From: an uncultured Algibacter sp.
GTDB lineage: Bacteria; Bacteroidota; Bacteroidia; Flavobacteriales; Flavobacteriaceae
Direction: 5' to 3'
NCBI RefSeq assembly: GCF_947490405.1
Contig: NZ_CANLGU010000002.1
Coordinates: forward strand, 794,455-858,454
DNA length: 64,000 nt
Of the stretch, positions 7,764-16,925 are shown piece after piece. Under the pieces are notes generated by a model, which had not been told where the DNA came from, did no database searches, and saw nothing but the letters and a program-made list of their open reading frames with translations. Positions within the stretch are counted from its first letter, which is position 1; each line of letters begins with the position of its first letter. The position numbers were made by a program, and so were the translations under genes.

Positions 7764-9314
7764 ATGAAACGTAACAAATTATTTAAATTACTTAGTGTAA
7801 CCCTTGTGGGAACTTTTATAGTATTCACTTCATGTGTTGAAGACGGTATGGACGGGCAAGACGGAACAAATGGTCTTGATGGACAAGATGGGGTCAATGG
7901 GCAAGACGGCATGGATGTAGCCTATTTTACTACTGAAGCTAAAATTAGCTTAGGCGACGGTGTTCCGGAAATTTCTGCTTATGATGCTGCAACTAAAACT
8001 GTGTTTTCAACAAATTCTGAAGCTAAAGAAGTTGATGTTATAAATATATCTGATTTAAACAACCCAGAGATTAAAAATCCAATTGATGTTACTTTGTATG
8101 GAGGTAATGTAAACTCTGTAGCTTGTAGAAGTGGTCTTTTGGCAATCGCAATAGAAGCAAACGAATCTACTGATAATGGTAAAGTGATTGTTTTTGAAAC
8201 AAATAATTTAACCACTCCTTATGCTGAAATTACTGCTGGAGCATTACCAGATATGGTAACTTTTACACCAGATGCAAAATATATTATAGCTGCAAATGAA
8301 GGTGAACCTAATGATGCTTATGATATAGATCCTAAAGGGTCAATAACATTAATTGAAGTAGAAACTAAAACTGCAACTCAAATTTTCTTTGATAATTTTA
8401 ATTCAGAGGAAGCCACTTTAGAGGATAATGGATTTAGAGTATTTGGTCCAGGAGCAGATTTAAGTACAGATGTTGAGCCCGAGTATATAACAGTATCATC
8501 AGACTCAAGAACAGCTTTTATAGCACTACAAGAGAATAATGGTATTGCTAAATTGGATATTGATACTAAAATAATAACAAATATTTATCCTTTAGGTACA
8601 AAAGATTATTCTGAAATAGCTTTTGATTTAAGTGATAGAGATGATGATATTGGAAATTTAAAACATTGGCCAGTACGGAGTTTTTATCAACCTGATGCTA
8701 TTGATTATTTTGAAATAGGAGGTATTGGTTATATTATTACTGCTAATGAAGGAGATGCAAGAGATTATGATGGTTATTCTGAAGAAGAAAGAGGTGATGA
8801 TTTAATTTTGGATCCGGTAGCTTACCCAAATGCAGCAATACTTCAAGAGGAAGAAAATTTAGGACGTTTAAAAGTTACCACAGCTAATGGAGATACAGAT
8901 GGAGACGGTGATATAGATCAAATATATGGCTATGGAGCACGTTCCTTTTCTATATGGAATACTACAGGTAAATTGATTTTTGACTCTGGGAATGAGTTTA
9001 CACTAGCGAGTTTGTTTGATTTTGGAAATTATCCTGAAAACAGATCAGATGATAAAGGAACTGAGCCAGAGGCTGTAACTACTTATTCTGATGGAATAAA
9101 TACATTCGCAATAATTGGACTAGAAAGAAGTGGGGATGTGCTTATTTATAATATAACAGATGTATATAATCCATTTTTCGTTCAAAGATTAAGGAATACT
9201 TCACCTGAAGGTTTATTAGTAGTAAACCCAGAAGAAAGTCCTAATGGAAAAAGATTATTAATTGTTTCAAATGAGTTTCCAAGTGACGCTACTTTAAATA
9301 TTTATTCAAAATAG
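7764..9314 (+). CDS. Choice-of-anchor I-type beta-propeller lipoprotein
   Basis: The start at 7764 gives a canonical lipoprotein signal (MKRNKLFKLL to FTSC) and is preferred to the in-frame ATG at 7722, which would add 14 untypical residues. After the lipidated Cys comes a short Gly-Asp-rich collagen-like run (DGQDGTNGLDGQDGVNGQDG). The remaining about 470 residues are a beta-propeller of the choice-of-anchor I / alkaline-phosphatase-like family (ITANEGDARDYDGYSEEER, GTEPEAVTTY, SPEGLLVV). Acidic loops such as DTDGDGDID probably bind Ca2+. The location is the cell surface or periplasm. No enzyme activity can be assigned from sequence. Confidence 0.75.
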   Translation: MKRNKLFKLLSVTLVGTFIVFTSCVEDGMDGQDGTNGLDGQDGVNGQDGMDVAYFTTEAKISLGDGVPEISAYDAATKTVFSTNSEAKEVDVINISDLNNPEIKNPIDVTLYGGNVNSVACRSGLLAIAIEANESTDNGKVIVFETNNLTTPYAEITAGALPDMVTFTPDAKYIIAANEGEPNDAYDIDPKGSITLIEVETKTATQIFFDNFNSEEATLEDNGFRVFGPGADLSTDVEPEYITVSSDSRTAFIALQENNGIAKLDIDTKIITNIYPLGTKDYSEIAFDLSDRDDDIGNLKHWPVRSFYQPDAIDYFEIGGIGYIITANEGDARDYDGYSEEERGDDLILDPVAYPNAAILQEEENLGRLKVTTANGDTDGDGDIDQIYGYGARSFSIWNTTGKLIFDSGNEFTLASLFDFGNYPENRSDDKGTEPEAVTTYSDGINTFAIIGLERSGDVLIYNITDVYNPFFVQRLRNTSPEGLLVVNPEESPNGKRLLIVSNEFPSDATLNIYSK

Positions 9315-9347
9315 AATTTTACAATATTTATAAAGAGTAAATAAGAG

Positions 9348-9376
9348 AACCAGAGTGTAACTTACACTCTGGTTTT
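9348..9376. terminator. Bidirectional terminator between convergent genes
   Basis: AACCAGAGTGTAA and its exact complement (9348-9360 and 9362-9374) form a strong hairpin between the beta-propeller lipoprotein gene and the leftward gene ending at 9375, with T/A runs on the outer sides. Confidence 0.8.
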
Positions 9377-9875
9377 AATTTTCAGCGTTTAATATGCTGT
9401 TCATAAAATTATTAAGTAATCGCATATCACTTGTGCCAGAAGCTTTTCCTATACTCCCAGCAAAATATAGCGTTATCCAAACCAAAACCATCAGAAATGT
9501 AACACTAGCTTGAGCTGCATAACTTTCTTTTAACGACCAATTTGTGTACGTCCAAATGGCAAATGTTATAAATAGTCCAGCAACTATAAAATGAAGAAAT
9601 ATAAAAAGTGTCCAAACTGTTGGGTTTGGTCCAAATAATCCGTGAAGTTTACTTGAATTATCGTCAATTTTATTAATTTCAAGATGAAGTTGTGGCGTCC
9701 AAAATGTTTGTTTGTCTCTAGGGAATTTTATGAATACATGGTCATCTACTCGAGTTATAACAAAATCCTTTTGAGTAGTTTTTGCATTCTCGAAATCACT
9801 TAAAATGGCTTCATTATACCTAGGTATTTCCATTTTAAACCTTGGTCTTAAAACAATGTCATTACTTAGTGGCAT
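9375..9875 (-). CDS. Two-helix membrane protein of unknown function
   Basis: I do not recognise this 166-residue protein. The N-terminal about 85 residues are soluble and beta-rich (RPRFKMEIPRYNE, FVITRVDDHVFIKFP). Two membrane helices follow at about 92-116 (VWTLFIFLHFIVAGLFITFAI) and 126-143 (SVTFLMVLVWITLYFAGS), with a short tail. It is convergent with the beta-propeller lipoprotein and divergent from der, so it is probably transcribed alone. An inner-membrane protein with a cytoplasmic N-terminal domain is the simplest reading. Confidence 0.65.
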   Translation of the reverse strand: MPLSNDIVLRPRFKMEIPRYNEAILSDFENAKTTQKDFVITRVDDHVFIKFPRDKQTFWTPQLHLEINKIDDNSSKLHGLFGPNPTVWTLFIFLHFIVAGLFITFAIWTYTNWSLKESYAAQASVTFLMVLVWITLYFAGSIGKASGTSDMRLLNNFMNSILNAEN

Positions 9876-9953
9876 TTATAGTTAAGTTTAGAACATTAAA
9901 GTACTATTTTTTCTTTAAAGTTTAAATACGCTCAATCTTTATTAAAAAAGAAC

Positions 9954-9981
9954 TTTGCGTCGTCTATATTTCCTATTTTTG
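9954..9981 (+). promoter_or_regulatory. Promoter of der
   Basis: TTTG (9954-9957), 16 bp, then TATTTTTG (9974-9981), an exact -7 consensus. The transcription start would be near 9987, giving a leader of about 50 nt. Confidence 0.55.
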
Positions 9982-10039
9982 CAAAAGTTTTCAGAATACA
10001 ACTATAAGATGTTGTTTCTGATGCATTTAATTTAAGTTT

Positions 10040-11344
10040 ATGAGTAATATTGTTGCAATTGTAGGAAGGCCAAATGTTGGAAAGTCAACGTTTTTTAATC
10101 GTTTAATACAACGACGTGAAGCTATTGTTGACGCTGTTAGTGGCGTTACTAGAGACCGTCATTATGGTAAAAGTGATTGGAACGGAAAAGAATTTTCTTT
10201 AATAGATACAGGCGGCTATGTTTTGGGGAGTGATGATGTTTTTGAAGCTGAAATTGATAAGCAAGTTGAATTAGCTATAGATGAAGCTGATGCTATAATC
10301 TTTATGGTGGATGTAGAATCTGGAGTAACAGGGATGGATGAAGATGTGGCTAGATTACTCAGAAAAGTGACTAAACCTGTATTTCTTGTTGTAAATAAGG
10401 TAGATAATGGAAAACGAGCTGAAGATGCTGTTGAGTTTTATTCTTTAGGATTAGGCGAATATTATACCGTTGCTAGTATTAACGGAAGTGGTACAGGAGA
10501 ACTTTTAGATGCTTTAATTGAAGCTTTACCCGAAAAGGAAGAGGTTATAGAAGAGGAGTTGCCAAGATTTGCTGTAGTAGGAAGGCCTAATGCTGGAAAG
10601 TCGTCATTCATAAACGCATTAATTGGTGAGGAGAGATATATCGTTACTGATATTGCTGGAACAACACGAGATTCTATTGATACAAAATACAATCGATTTG
10701 GATTTGAATTTAATTTGGTAGACACTGCTGGAATTAGAAGAAAATCTAAAGTAAAAGAAGATTTAGAGTTTTATTCGGTTATGCGAAGCGTAAGAGCTAT
10801 TGAGCATGCCGATGTATGTTTATTGGTTTTAGATGCTAATAGAGGTTTTGACGGACAAGTGCAAAATATATTTTGGTTAGCAGAGCGTAACAGAAAAGGG
10901 ATTGTGGTTTTAGTAAATAAGTGGGATTTAGTTGAAAAAGACCATAAGTCTATGAAGGAATACGAAAAGGCTATAAAAAAACAAATGGAACCATTTACAG
11001 ACGTTCCAGTAGTTTTTATTTCAGCACTAACTAAACAACGTATTTTTAAAGCTATTGAAACTGCTGTTGAGGTTTATAAAAATCGATCTAAAAAAATTAA
11101 AACTAGTCAGTTGAATGATGTATTGCTGCCTATTATAGAAAGTTATCCGCCACCAGCGTATAAGGGAAAGTTTGTGAAAATTAAATATATCATGCAATTA
11201 CCAACACCCCAACCACAATTTGCGTTTTTCTGTAATTTACCACAATACATACGAGCACCGTATAAACGTTATTTAGAAAATAAATTACGTGAAAACTTTG
11301 GGTTTAATGGCGTACCTATTAGTGTATATATGCGTAAGAAGTAA
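10040..11344 (+). CDS. der: GTPase Der (EngA)
   Basis: Double-GTPase required for 50S ribosomal subunit assembly. Two complete G domains are visible: G1 motifs GRPNVGKST (9-17) and GRPNAGKSS (about 180-188), each followed by DT(G/A)G and NK(V/W)D motifs. The C-terminal KH-like domain runs from about residue 350 ([16 protein letters not shown]) to the end. The length of 434 is typical. A TAnnTTTG promoter lies upstream. It stands alone, but Era nearby serves the same process. Confidence 0.97.
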   Translation: MSNIVAIVGRPNVGKSTFFNRLIQRREAIVDAVSGVTRDRHYGKSDWNGKEFSLIDTGGYVLGSDDVFEAEIDKQVELAIDEADAIIFMVDVESGVTGMDEDVARLLRKVTKPVFLVVNKVDNGKRAEDAVEFYSLGLGEYYTVASINGSGTGELLDALIEALPEKEEVIEEELPRFAVVGRPNAGKSSFINALIGEERYIVTDIAGTTRDSIDTKYNRFGFEFNLVDTAGIRRKSKVKEDLEFYSVMRSVRAIEHADVCLLVLDANRGFDGQVQNIFWLAERNRKGIVVLVNKWDLVEKDHKSMKEYEKAIKKQMEPFTDVPVVFISALTKQRIFKAIETAVEVYKNRSKKIKTSQLNDVLLPIIESYPPPAYKGKFVKIKYIMQLPTPQPQFAFFCNLPQYIRAPYKRYLENKLRENFGFNGVPISVYMRKK

Positions 11345-11517
11345 AATCCCCTCTGTAAATTAGGCTTTTTTTAAGAATAATCACACGAAATATGCTCTAT
11401 ATTCGTTAGTAGTTTAGCTATTAATAATATACATGAAGATTGGAAAGTGATTAATCATACTCTTTTTTGTCTTTCCATTTTTTTAAACCACAATCTTGAA
11501 ACACCAATTAAACAGTC

Positions 11518-14091
11518 ATGAAAAAAAGCGTATCAGTTATTTTATTAATGCTTATGTGCACGTTTACATTTGCTCAAAAATTTATTGAAAACCCTGAGTA
11601 CGGATTATCTAAATACCCAGGGGAAATAACAAAAATTGAAATACAGGATACTACAACTGTGTTACATTTTAAAATAAAAAAGTTGCGATGGGGTTATTTT
11701 CATATATTAAAAGAATCTTATATTCAAGATTTAAGTGGTGATAACAAACTATTTGTTACCAAAGTAACAGGTGCCAAATTTAAAAGAAATGATTTTCCAC
11801 CATCAGGAGAAGTAACGTATCAGTTATATTTCCCGCCTATTGATAAAACTGCTAAGACTATTGATTTTGGTGTAGAGAAAGAACGAGGTTGGCATGTTTA
11901 TGATATTGTGTTACAAGAAGATGAAAGTAGTTTGTCAATACCAAAAGAACTAAGGGGGAATTGGCTTTTAGCAGATGGTAGTAATCGTTGGGATTATGGA
12001 TTTAATTCTAAAAATGCCATTATAGAAAGTGCTATTTGGAATTATAAATCTATAGATAAGAAAGAGAATAAATATGCTATTTCTTTAGTAAGTAATGGTA
12101 AGACTAAAACAGTTTTTGCAAAACTAAATAAAAATGGGACGGTAGATTTTGGTAATAGTGCTAAATCTTTAAAAACCTATAGTTTAGAAAAAGTAAATAA
12201 TCCTGCTTTTAAATTAGCTTATGATGTTTTATATAGGGATACAAATTTATTTAAAATAGATTTCACTACATATTCTGGAGTCGTTAAAAACTACACACCA
12301 CGTGCTCAACAAAAAACAGGGATGATATATGTTAACGATATTTTTGTTGGAGAGCAGGTGTCTCATCTACTTAAAATAGCTGATGACGGAAGTTTCTCTG
12401 TAAAGCTTCCAATAAATTACCCGCAATCTATATTGGTTCGTATTGCTAATAGTAATACTTCTGTTTTTGTAGAGCCAGGTAAAGAAATATTTCATTACAT
12501 AGATGGTGGAGATTCATTGTTTATGGGGAGTCTAGCACAAGTAAATTCTGATTTGAATGCGTTAAATGAAATTAAATATTTCGATTACAAAATTATTAGA
12601 GATAGTATTGGAATACTATCGCCTAAAGATTATAAAGCAATTTGTTTAGATGCCCGCGATAAAGAACTTAAAGCTTTAGAGGCCTATAAAAGCTCAAGCT
12701 TTTTAAGCGTAAAAGCACACCAAATTAAGAAACTTGAAATTAATTATGGGACACTAGTAAAAGCATTTGGATACGAAATGTATAAGGGGAGTTTAAAGCG
12801 TAGTAATGAAAAAGCAAAATCTAAAAAAAAGAAAAAGGCTTATAAAGCGTTTGAAGTTGATGAATCGTATTATGATTTTCTAACAAAAGATTTTATTGAT
12901 AATAAATTAGCAGTATTATCAAACGAGTTTTATATTTTAATAAATAGAATAGCTTATGCTAAAATCTTTAAGGAAAATGAAAGGTCTGTGTATTCGTCAA
13001 CAATAGCTGATATGGGAGATTGGCTGCAAAAAAATAACAAAGAGCTTTCTGTTGATGAATTAGCTATGATAGAAATGAGTAAAGAAATTGAAACACCTGA
13101 GGTGCTAAAAAAACAAGAGGCATTTAGAAAGGTTCATGGTAAAGTTCAACAGGCATTTTATAAAAAATATATGAAGGATTATCAAGATTTTTTAAAAGAA
13201 AATAAAGATGAATCTGAAAGTGATACTCCGTTTATGTTAAGAATGGCGGATTATTCTAAGAAAAAAGGAGCTGTTTTACTAGATGAAGAAATTTTAATGC
13301 TTGAGGCTATAAAAACTTTAAAAACACCCGAAGAAGAAGAAAAAGAAAGGGGGTTCAATTCAGAATATGGTAAAGTAAGAAAGGCTTTTTATAAGAAGCA
13401 TAATCATATTATTACAGATATTGCAAGAGATAGAATGGCGTCTAAGAAGCATAACAGGATGAAGAGTTTTTTCGGTGTATCTGATGCATTTTTATTTGAT
13501 ATACTAAAATTACACGATGCAAATAAGAAGTTAAATGATTTTGAAGTATATGATTCAGGAGAATTAAAACAAGTACAAAATGAATTTAATGAGCCAATTT
13601 TTGCTGATTATTTAGCAATTGCTAATAAAAGAACAGCGGAAAAGATAGAAACCAATAGAACTAAAGGCGGCTATACAATTAATACAGTAAAGAAAAGTGA
13701 AGGTGACGAATTATTTGATGCTATGCTTAAAAAGTTTAGAGGAAAAGTAGTTTATGTAGATTTTTGGGCAACTTGGTGTGGTCCTTGTAAATTTGGAATT
13801 AAAAAAATTGAGCCTTTAAAAGAAGAAATGAAAGACGAGGATGTTGTGTTTCTATATGTTACAAATCAAACATCACCAGAAAAAACATGGAAAAATGCTA
13901 TTCCAAATATAAATGGTGAACATTTCAGAGTATCTGCTGATGAGTGGAATTATTTAGCTGATAAATTTAAAATAACAGGAATCCCACATTATACATTAGT
14001 TAACAAAAAAGGAGAGGTTGTAAAACAAAAAATGAGACACATGAATAATAGTATGTTAAAGTCGATTTTAAAGGCAGAAATAGCAAACTAA
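11518..14091 (+). CDS. Large TlpA-like thioredoxin-fold envelope protein
   Basis: 857 residues with a signal peptide (residues 1-19, ending TFAQ). The C-terminal about 140 residues are a TlpA/ResA-type thioredoxin domain with active site WCGPCK at 753-758 and the cis-Pro segment GIPHYTLV. The first about 700 residues hold beta-rich segments and long Lys/Glu-rich helices and are not recognisable. Bacteroidota encode many such fusions, generally exported thiol-disulfide proteins. The CxxC suggests disulfide reduction or exchange in the periplasm; the partner is unknown. The gene is monocistronic between der and the convergent TPM cluster. Confidence 0.75.
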   Translation: MKKSVSVILLMLMCTFTFAQKFIENPEYGLSKYPGEITKIEIQDTTTVLHFKIKKLRWGYFHILKESYIQDLSGDNKLFVTKVTGAKFKRNDFPPSGEVTYQLYFPPIDKTAKTIDFGVEKERGWHVYDIVLQEDESSLSIPKELRGNWLLADGSNRWDYGFNSKNAIIESAIWNYKSIDKKENKYAISLVSNGKTKTVFAKLNKNGTVDFGNSAKSLKTYSLEKVNNPAFKLAYDVLYRDTNLFKIDFTTYSGVVKNYTPRAQQKTGMIYVNDIFVGEQVSHLLKIADDGSFSVKLPINYPQSILVRIANSNTSVFVEPGKEIFHYIDGGDSLFMGSLAQVNSDLNALNEIKYFDYKIIRDSIGILSPKDYKAICLDARDKELKALEAYKSSSFLSVKAHQIKKLEINYGTLVKAFGYEMYKGSLKRSNEKAKSKKKKKAYKAFEVDESYYDFLTKDFIDNKLAVLSNEFYILINRIAYAKIFKENERSVYSSTIADMGDWLQKNNKELSVDELAMIEMSKEIETPEVLKKQEAFRKVHGKVQQAFYKKYMKDYQDFLKENKDESESDTPFMLRMADYSKKKGAVLLDEEILMLEAIKTLKTPEEEEKERGFNSEYGKVRKAFYKKHNHIITDIARDRMASKKHNRMKSFFGVSDAFLFDILKLHDANKKLNDFEVYDSGELKQVQNEFNEPIFADYLAIANKRTAEKIETNRTKGGYTINTVKKSEGDELFDAMLKKFRGKVVYVDFWATWCGPCKFGIKKIEPLKEEMKDEDVVFLYVTNQTSPEKTWKNAIPNINGEHFRVSADEWNYLADKFKITGIPHYTLVNKKGEVVKQKMRHMNNSMLKSILKAEIAN

Positions 14092-14152
14092 AAGTTTAGT
14101 GTTTTTAAGAAAAGAATAAGACAATATCTTATTTAATGATTAATTGCTGTAA

Positions 14153-14632
14153 TTATTTCCATTTATAAATAATGCGATTAAGAGCATTATTGATGCCATT
14201 ATAGAATTCTCCTTTTTTGAATTTTGGAACAATTGTGCTATCTATTATAATTTTACAATCATAATCTGTTAAATGTTTTTCAGTATTATAGCCAGTAGTA
14301 ATAGCAATATCTCGGTTGTATTTAGAAATTAAAATTAAAAGTCCGTTATCTTTCTCTTTTTTACCAACGCCTAATCTATTTGCTAATGTTGTTGCATAAT
14401 CATGAACTGAAACATTTTTAGGAAGCGAGTCTATTGTGTAAATACAAACTTCGTTTGTAGAAGTTATTTCGTAATCAATAATAGTATTAGATAAGGAGTC
14501 TTTCTCTGCGTAAGAAAAGAGATGTGCATAATCTTGAACTACCGCATGGTGTTTTAAAAAGTTGGGATTGGTTTTTGTTTTGCAAGAAACCAAAACTAAA
14601 ATTGTTATGTATAATAGTGTTTTTTGCATCAT
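14153..14632 (-). CDS. TPM-domain lipoprotein
   Basis: Short TPM-domain protein (TLP18.3/Psb32/MOLO-1 fold, often an exported or membrane-anchored helper). The start is taken at the ATG overlapping the upstream stop codon by one base (TAATG), rather than at an earlier TTG. The N-terminus is a lipoprotein signal ending in LVSC. The TPM core follows: VQDYAHLFSYAEKDSL, KEKDNGLLILISKYNRDIAITTGY and a C-terminal KFKKGEFYNGI. It is the last gene of the lemA-TPM run. It resembles the neighbouring TPM gene without the Gly-rich tail, suggesting tandem duplication. Confidence 0.75.
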   Translation of the reverse strand: MMQKTLLYITILVLVSCKTKTNPNFLKHHAVVQDYAHLFSYAEKDSLSNTIIDYEITSTNEVCIYTIDSLPKNVSVHDYATTLANRLGVGKKEKDNGLLILISKYNRDIAITTGYNTEKHLTDYDCKIIIDSTIVPKFKKGEFYNGINNALNRIIYKWK

Positions 14633-15444
14633 TACCAACCTCCTGAAGCACCGCCCCCGCCGAAGCCACCGCCGCCAAATCCGCCACCGAACCCACCACC
14701 AGAAAATCCTCCACCGCCAGAGCTTCCGCCCCAGCCGCTTGAACCTCTACGGTAACTACCACGTCCCATATTACTTAAAATTATGGCTTCTAACAAGTCA
14801 CTTCCTGAAGATCGGTTTCCGCGATTTCCGCCACCGCCTCCACGTCTCTTTTTTGAAATAGATATGAGTATGATTATGAATATGAAAATCAAAATAAAAA
14901 TCAATCCAATAGGGAATTCACTTTGATTGGACTGACGTGTACCTTTGTATTCGCCATTCAAGACTTCAAAAACGGCATCAGTGCCTCTATTTAAGCCTCC
15001 GGGGTAATTATTTTGTTTAAAATAAGGGATAATGTCTCGCTCAATAATACGTTTAGACATCGCGTCTGTTAGTAAATGTTCGACACCATATCCAGTGTTT
15101 ATTGCTATTCTTCTGTCGTCCTTAGCCAATAATATTAAAACCCCATTATCTTCTTTCTCTTGACCAATACCCCATTTTTGTCCCCATTTCGCACCTAAAT
15201 AATTTATGCTCTCTCCATTAGTAGAATTAATTATAGCAATAACAATTTGTGTTGAGGTGGTATCGGAGTACTTAATTAACTTTCGTTCTAAACTATTTTT
15301 TTGTGATGATGATAGTAAGTTGATGTAATCATAAACAGCATCAGGATTGGCTTTTGTGGGTTTTTTGGGAATATCAAATTGAGCGTGGGTATTGCTACAA
15401 GTAAATAGTGCAATTAATAGAGTTAGCACGAATTTGCTCCTCAT
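14632..15444 (-). CDS. TPM-domain membrane protein with Gly-rich tail (YgcG-like)
   Basis: The start at 15444 gives a clean signal peptide (MRSKFVLTLLIALF to HAQ); the earlier ATG at 15483 adds 13 residues before it. The TPM domain spans about residues 25-160 (AVYDYINLLSSSQKNSLE, EDNGVLILLAKDDRRIAINTGYG). A membrane helix follows (IGLIFILIFIFIIILISI), then a basic stretch and a very Gly/Ser-rich tail, the layout of YgcG-type proteins. TPM proteins of this type commonly lie next to lemA, as here. The biochemical role is not established; a membrane stress or assembly role is inferred from family context. Confidence 0.8.
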   Translation of the reverse strand: MRSKFVLTLLIALFTCSNTHAQFDIPKKPTKANPDAVYDYINLLSSSQKNSLERKLIKYSDTTSTQIVIAIINSTNGESINYLGAKWGQKWGIGQEKEDNGVLILLAKDDRRIAINTGYGVEHLLTDAMSKRIIERDIIPYFKQNNYPGGLNRGTDAVFEVLNGEYKGTRQSNQSEFPIGLIFILIFIFIIILISISKKRRGGGGGNRGNRSSGSDLLEAIILSNMGRGSYRRGSSGWGGSSGGGGFSGGGFGGGFGGGGFGGGGASGGW

Positions 15445-15490
15445 TTTAAAACATAGTAAATTACTTAGTAGTGGATATTGCATAAGAACC

Positions 15491-15931
15491 TTATCCTTTT
15501 GAAATTTCGTTAGTCAATTCGTTTGAATCTAAATCTGTGTATGGGAAATATTTTTTGAGTTGCTCACCGGATTTTAAAACCCCTTGTATTAAACCTTGTT
15601 TAAAATCTCCTTTTTTGAAATGTAATTGCATAATCTCTTTAGTGCTGTCCCAAAACTCGTTTTCAACAACGTCATTAATACCTTTGTCACCATAAATCAC
15701 AAAGGTTTTATCTTCAATAGCTAAATAAATTAATACCGCATTTTGAAGTTTGGTATTGTCCATTTTCAGAGTATGAAAAAGATCTAAAGCACGATTTGTT
15801 GAATCGCCTTCAGATGTTTTTTCAATATGTACACGAATTTCTCCAGATGTGTTTAGCTCTGCTACTCGAATAGCCTCAACAATTTCTTGTTCTTCCTCGG
15901 AAGTTAAAAAATCCTCAACTTTATTTGACAT
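15491..15931 (-). CDS. TPM-domain protein without signal peptide
   Basis: 146 residues with a TPM-like core: FLTSEEEQEIVEAIRVAELNTSGEIRVHIE, then AVLIYLAIEDKTFVIYGDKGIND, then HFKKGDFKQGLIQGV. There is no signal peptide or membrane helix, so it is probably cytoplasmic, unlike its two exported paralogues downstream. It starts 2 bp after the lemA stop, so tight co-expression is likely. It may act with LemA on the inner face of the membrane; this is inference from the conserved lemA-TPM neighbourhood. Confidence 0.75.
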   Translation of the reverse strand: MSNKVEDFLTSEEEQEIVEAIRVAELNTSGEIRVHIEKTSEGDSTNRALDLFHTLKMDNTKLQNAVLIYLAIEDKTFVIYGDKGINDVVENEFWDSTKEIMQLHFKKGDFKQGLIQGVLKSGEQLKKYFPYTDLDSNELTNEISKG

Positions 15932-15933
15932 GT

Positions 15934-16521
15934 TTAAAATTCTACCTTAGGAGCATTTTCGCTACCAGGAGCGCTTTTAAATCGAGCCATTTCTTCAAAA
16001 CCAAATAAACTGGCTAATAATTTCCCTGGAAATTTAGTCGTGAATTTGTCGTAGATATTTACTTTTTCGTTAAAACGGTCTCTACTTACATTAATTCTGT
16101 TTTCAGTGCCTTCAAGTTGCGATTGTAATTCTAAGAAGCTTTTGTCGGCTTTTAAATCGGGATAACGCTCTACAGTTACTAATAATCTTGATAAAGCGCC
16201 ACTTAAACCTTGCTGCGCTTGCTGAAACTGAGCCATTTTTTCAGGAGTTAAATTACCAGCATCAATAGTTGTTTTTGTTGCTTCAGAGCGTGCTTTAATT
16301 ACACCTTCTAAAGTTTCTTTTTCATGTGCAGCATAACCCTTTACTGTGGCCACAAGATTTGGAATTAAATCGGCACGTCTTTGGTAAGCACTTTCAACAT
16401 TAGACCAAGCTGTTTTCGCGTCAGCTTCATATTCTACAGCTGTATTATTAAATCCTTTTGCCCAAGAGTAGATTCCTAGTACCACAATGGCAATAATAAT
16501 TAATGGTAAAAATTTCTTCAT
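15934..16521 (-). CDS. lemA: LemA family protein
   Basis: 195 residues: an N-terminal membrane anchor (LPLIIIAIVVLGIYSWA), then the helical LemA domain with family motifs AWSNVESAYQRRADLIPNLV, GYAAHEKETLE, LLVTVERYPDLKAD and YNEKVN-like 'RFNEKVNIYDKFTTKFPG'. LemA is an inner-membrane protein with a large extracytoplasmic helical bundle; its function is poorly defined. It heads the run lemA-TPM-TPM-TPM, 74 bp after merR. Confidence 0.92.
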   Translation of the reverse strand: MKKFLPLIIIAIVVLGIYSWAKGFNNTAVEYEADAKTAWSNVESAYQRRADLIPNLVATVKGYAAHEKETLEGVIKARSEATKTTIDAGNLTPEKMAQFQQAQQGLSGALSRLLVTVERYPDLKADKSFLELQSQLEGTENRINVSRDRFNEKVNIYDKFTTKFPGKLLASLFGFEEMARFKSAPGSENAPKVEF

Positions 16522-16595
16522 GATTAATTAGTTTAATTTTGTTAATGGTTATAGATAAGACACTTCTTTTAATAAAAAGTTACATAAACCTAATA

Positions 16596-16925
16596 TTAAA
16601 GATGCTGCTTAATTTTGATAAGCTGATTTTTAACATCTTCTAGCTTACTAATAATTTCAAAATTATTAAGTGCTTGTTTTTTTTCTTCTTTCAGATGTGT
16701 TTTGGCACCTTCAAGCGTGAAACCACGTTCTTTGACTAGATGATATATGAATTTAAGATTCTTTATATCTTCAGGTGTGAACTTACGATTGCCCTTTGCA
16801 TTCTTTTTAGGTTTTAAAACATCAAATTCCTTTTCCCAAAAGCGAATTAAAGACGTGTTTACATTAAACGCTTTGGCAACTTCGCCAATACCGTAATATC
16901 TTTTTTCTGGAAGTTCTATATACAT
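16596..16925 (-). CDS. MerR-family transcriptional regulator
   Basis: 109 residues with an N-terminal winged helix typical of MerR proteins (YYGIGEVAKAFNVNTSLIRF, WEKEFDVLKPKKNAKGNRKF) and a short C-terminal helix for dimerisation. No effector domain or cysteine pair is present, so the signal is unknown. The ATG overlaps the M23 peptidase stop codon by one base (TAATG), implying translational coupling. It may control the envelope genes around it, but no operator was identified. Confidence 0.88.
   Translation of the reverse strand: MYIELPEKRYYGIGEVAKAFNVNTSLIRFWEKEFDVLKPKKNAKGNRKFTPEDIKNLKFIYHLVKERGFTLEGAKTHLKEEKKQALNNFEIISKLEDVKNQLIKIKQHL

Noticed and set aside
7850-7920. Short tandem repeat in DNA of the choice-of-anchor lipoprotein
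   Set aside because: It simply encodes the Gly-Asp collagen-like linker after the lipidated Cys. No sign of a DNA-level repeat beyond the codons.
14562-14861. Open frame opposite the Gly-rich tail of the TPM gene
   Set aside because: It runs antisense to the glycine-codon-rich tail, has an Arg/His-biased composition, and lacks a start context. It is a shadow of the real gene.
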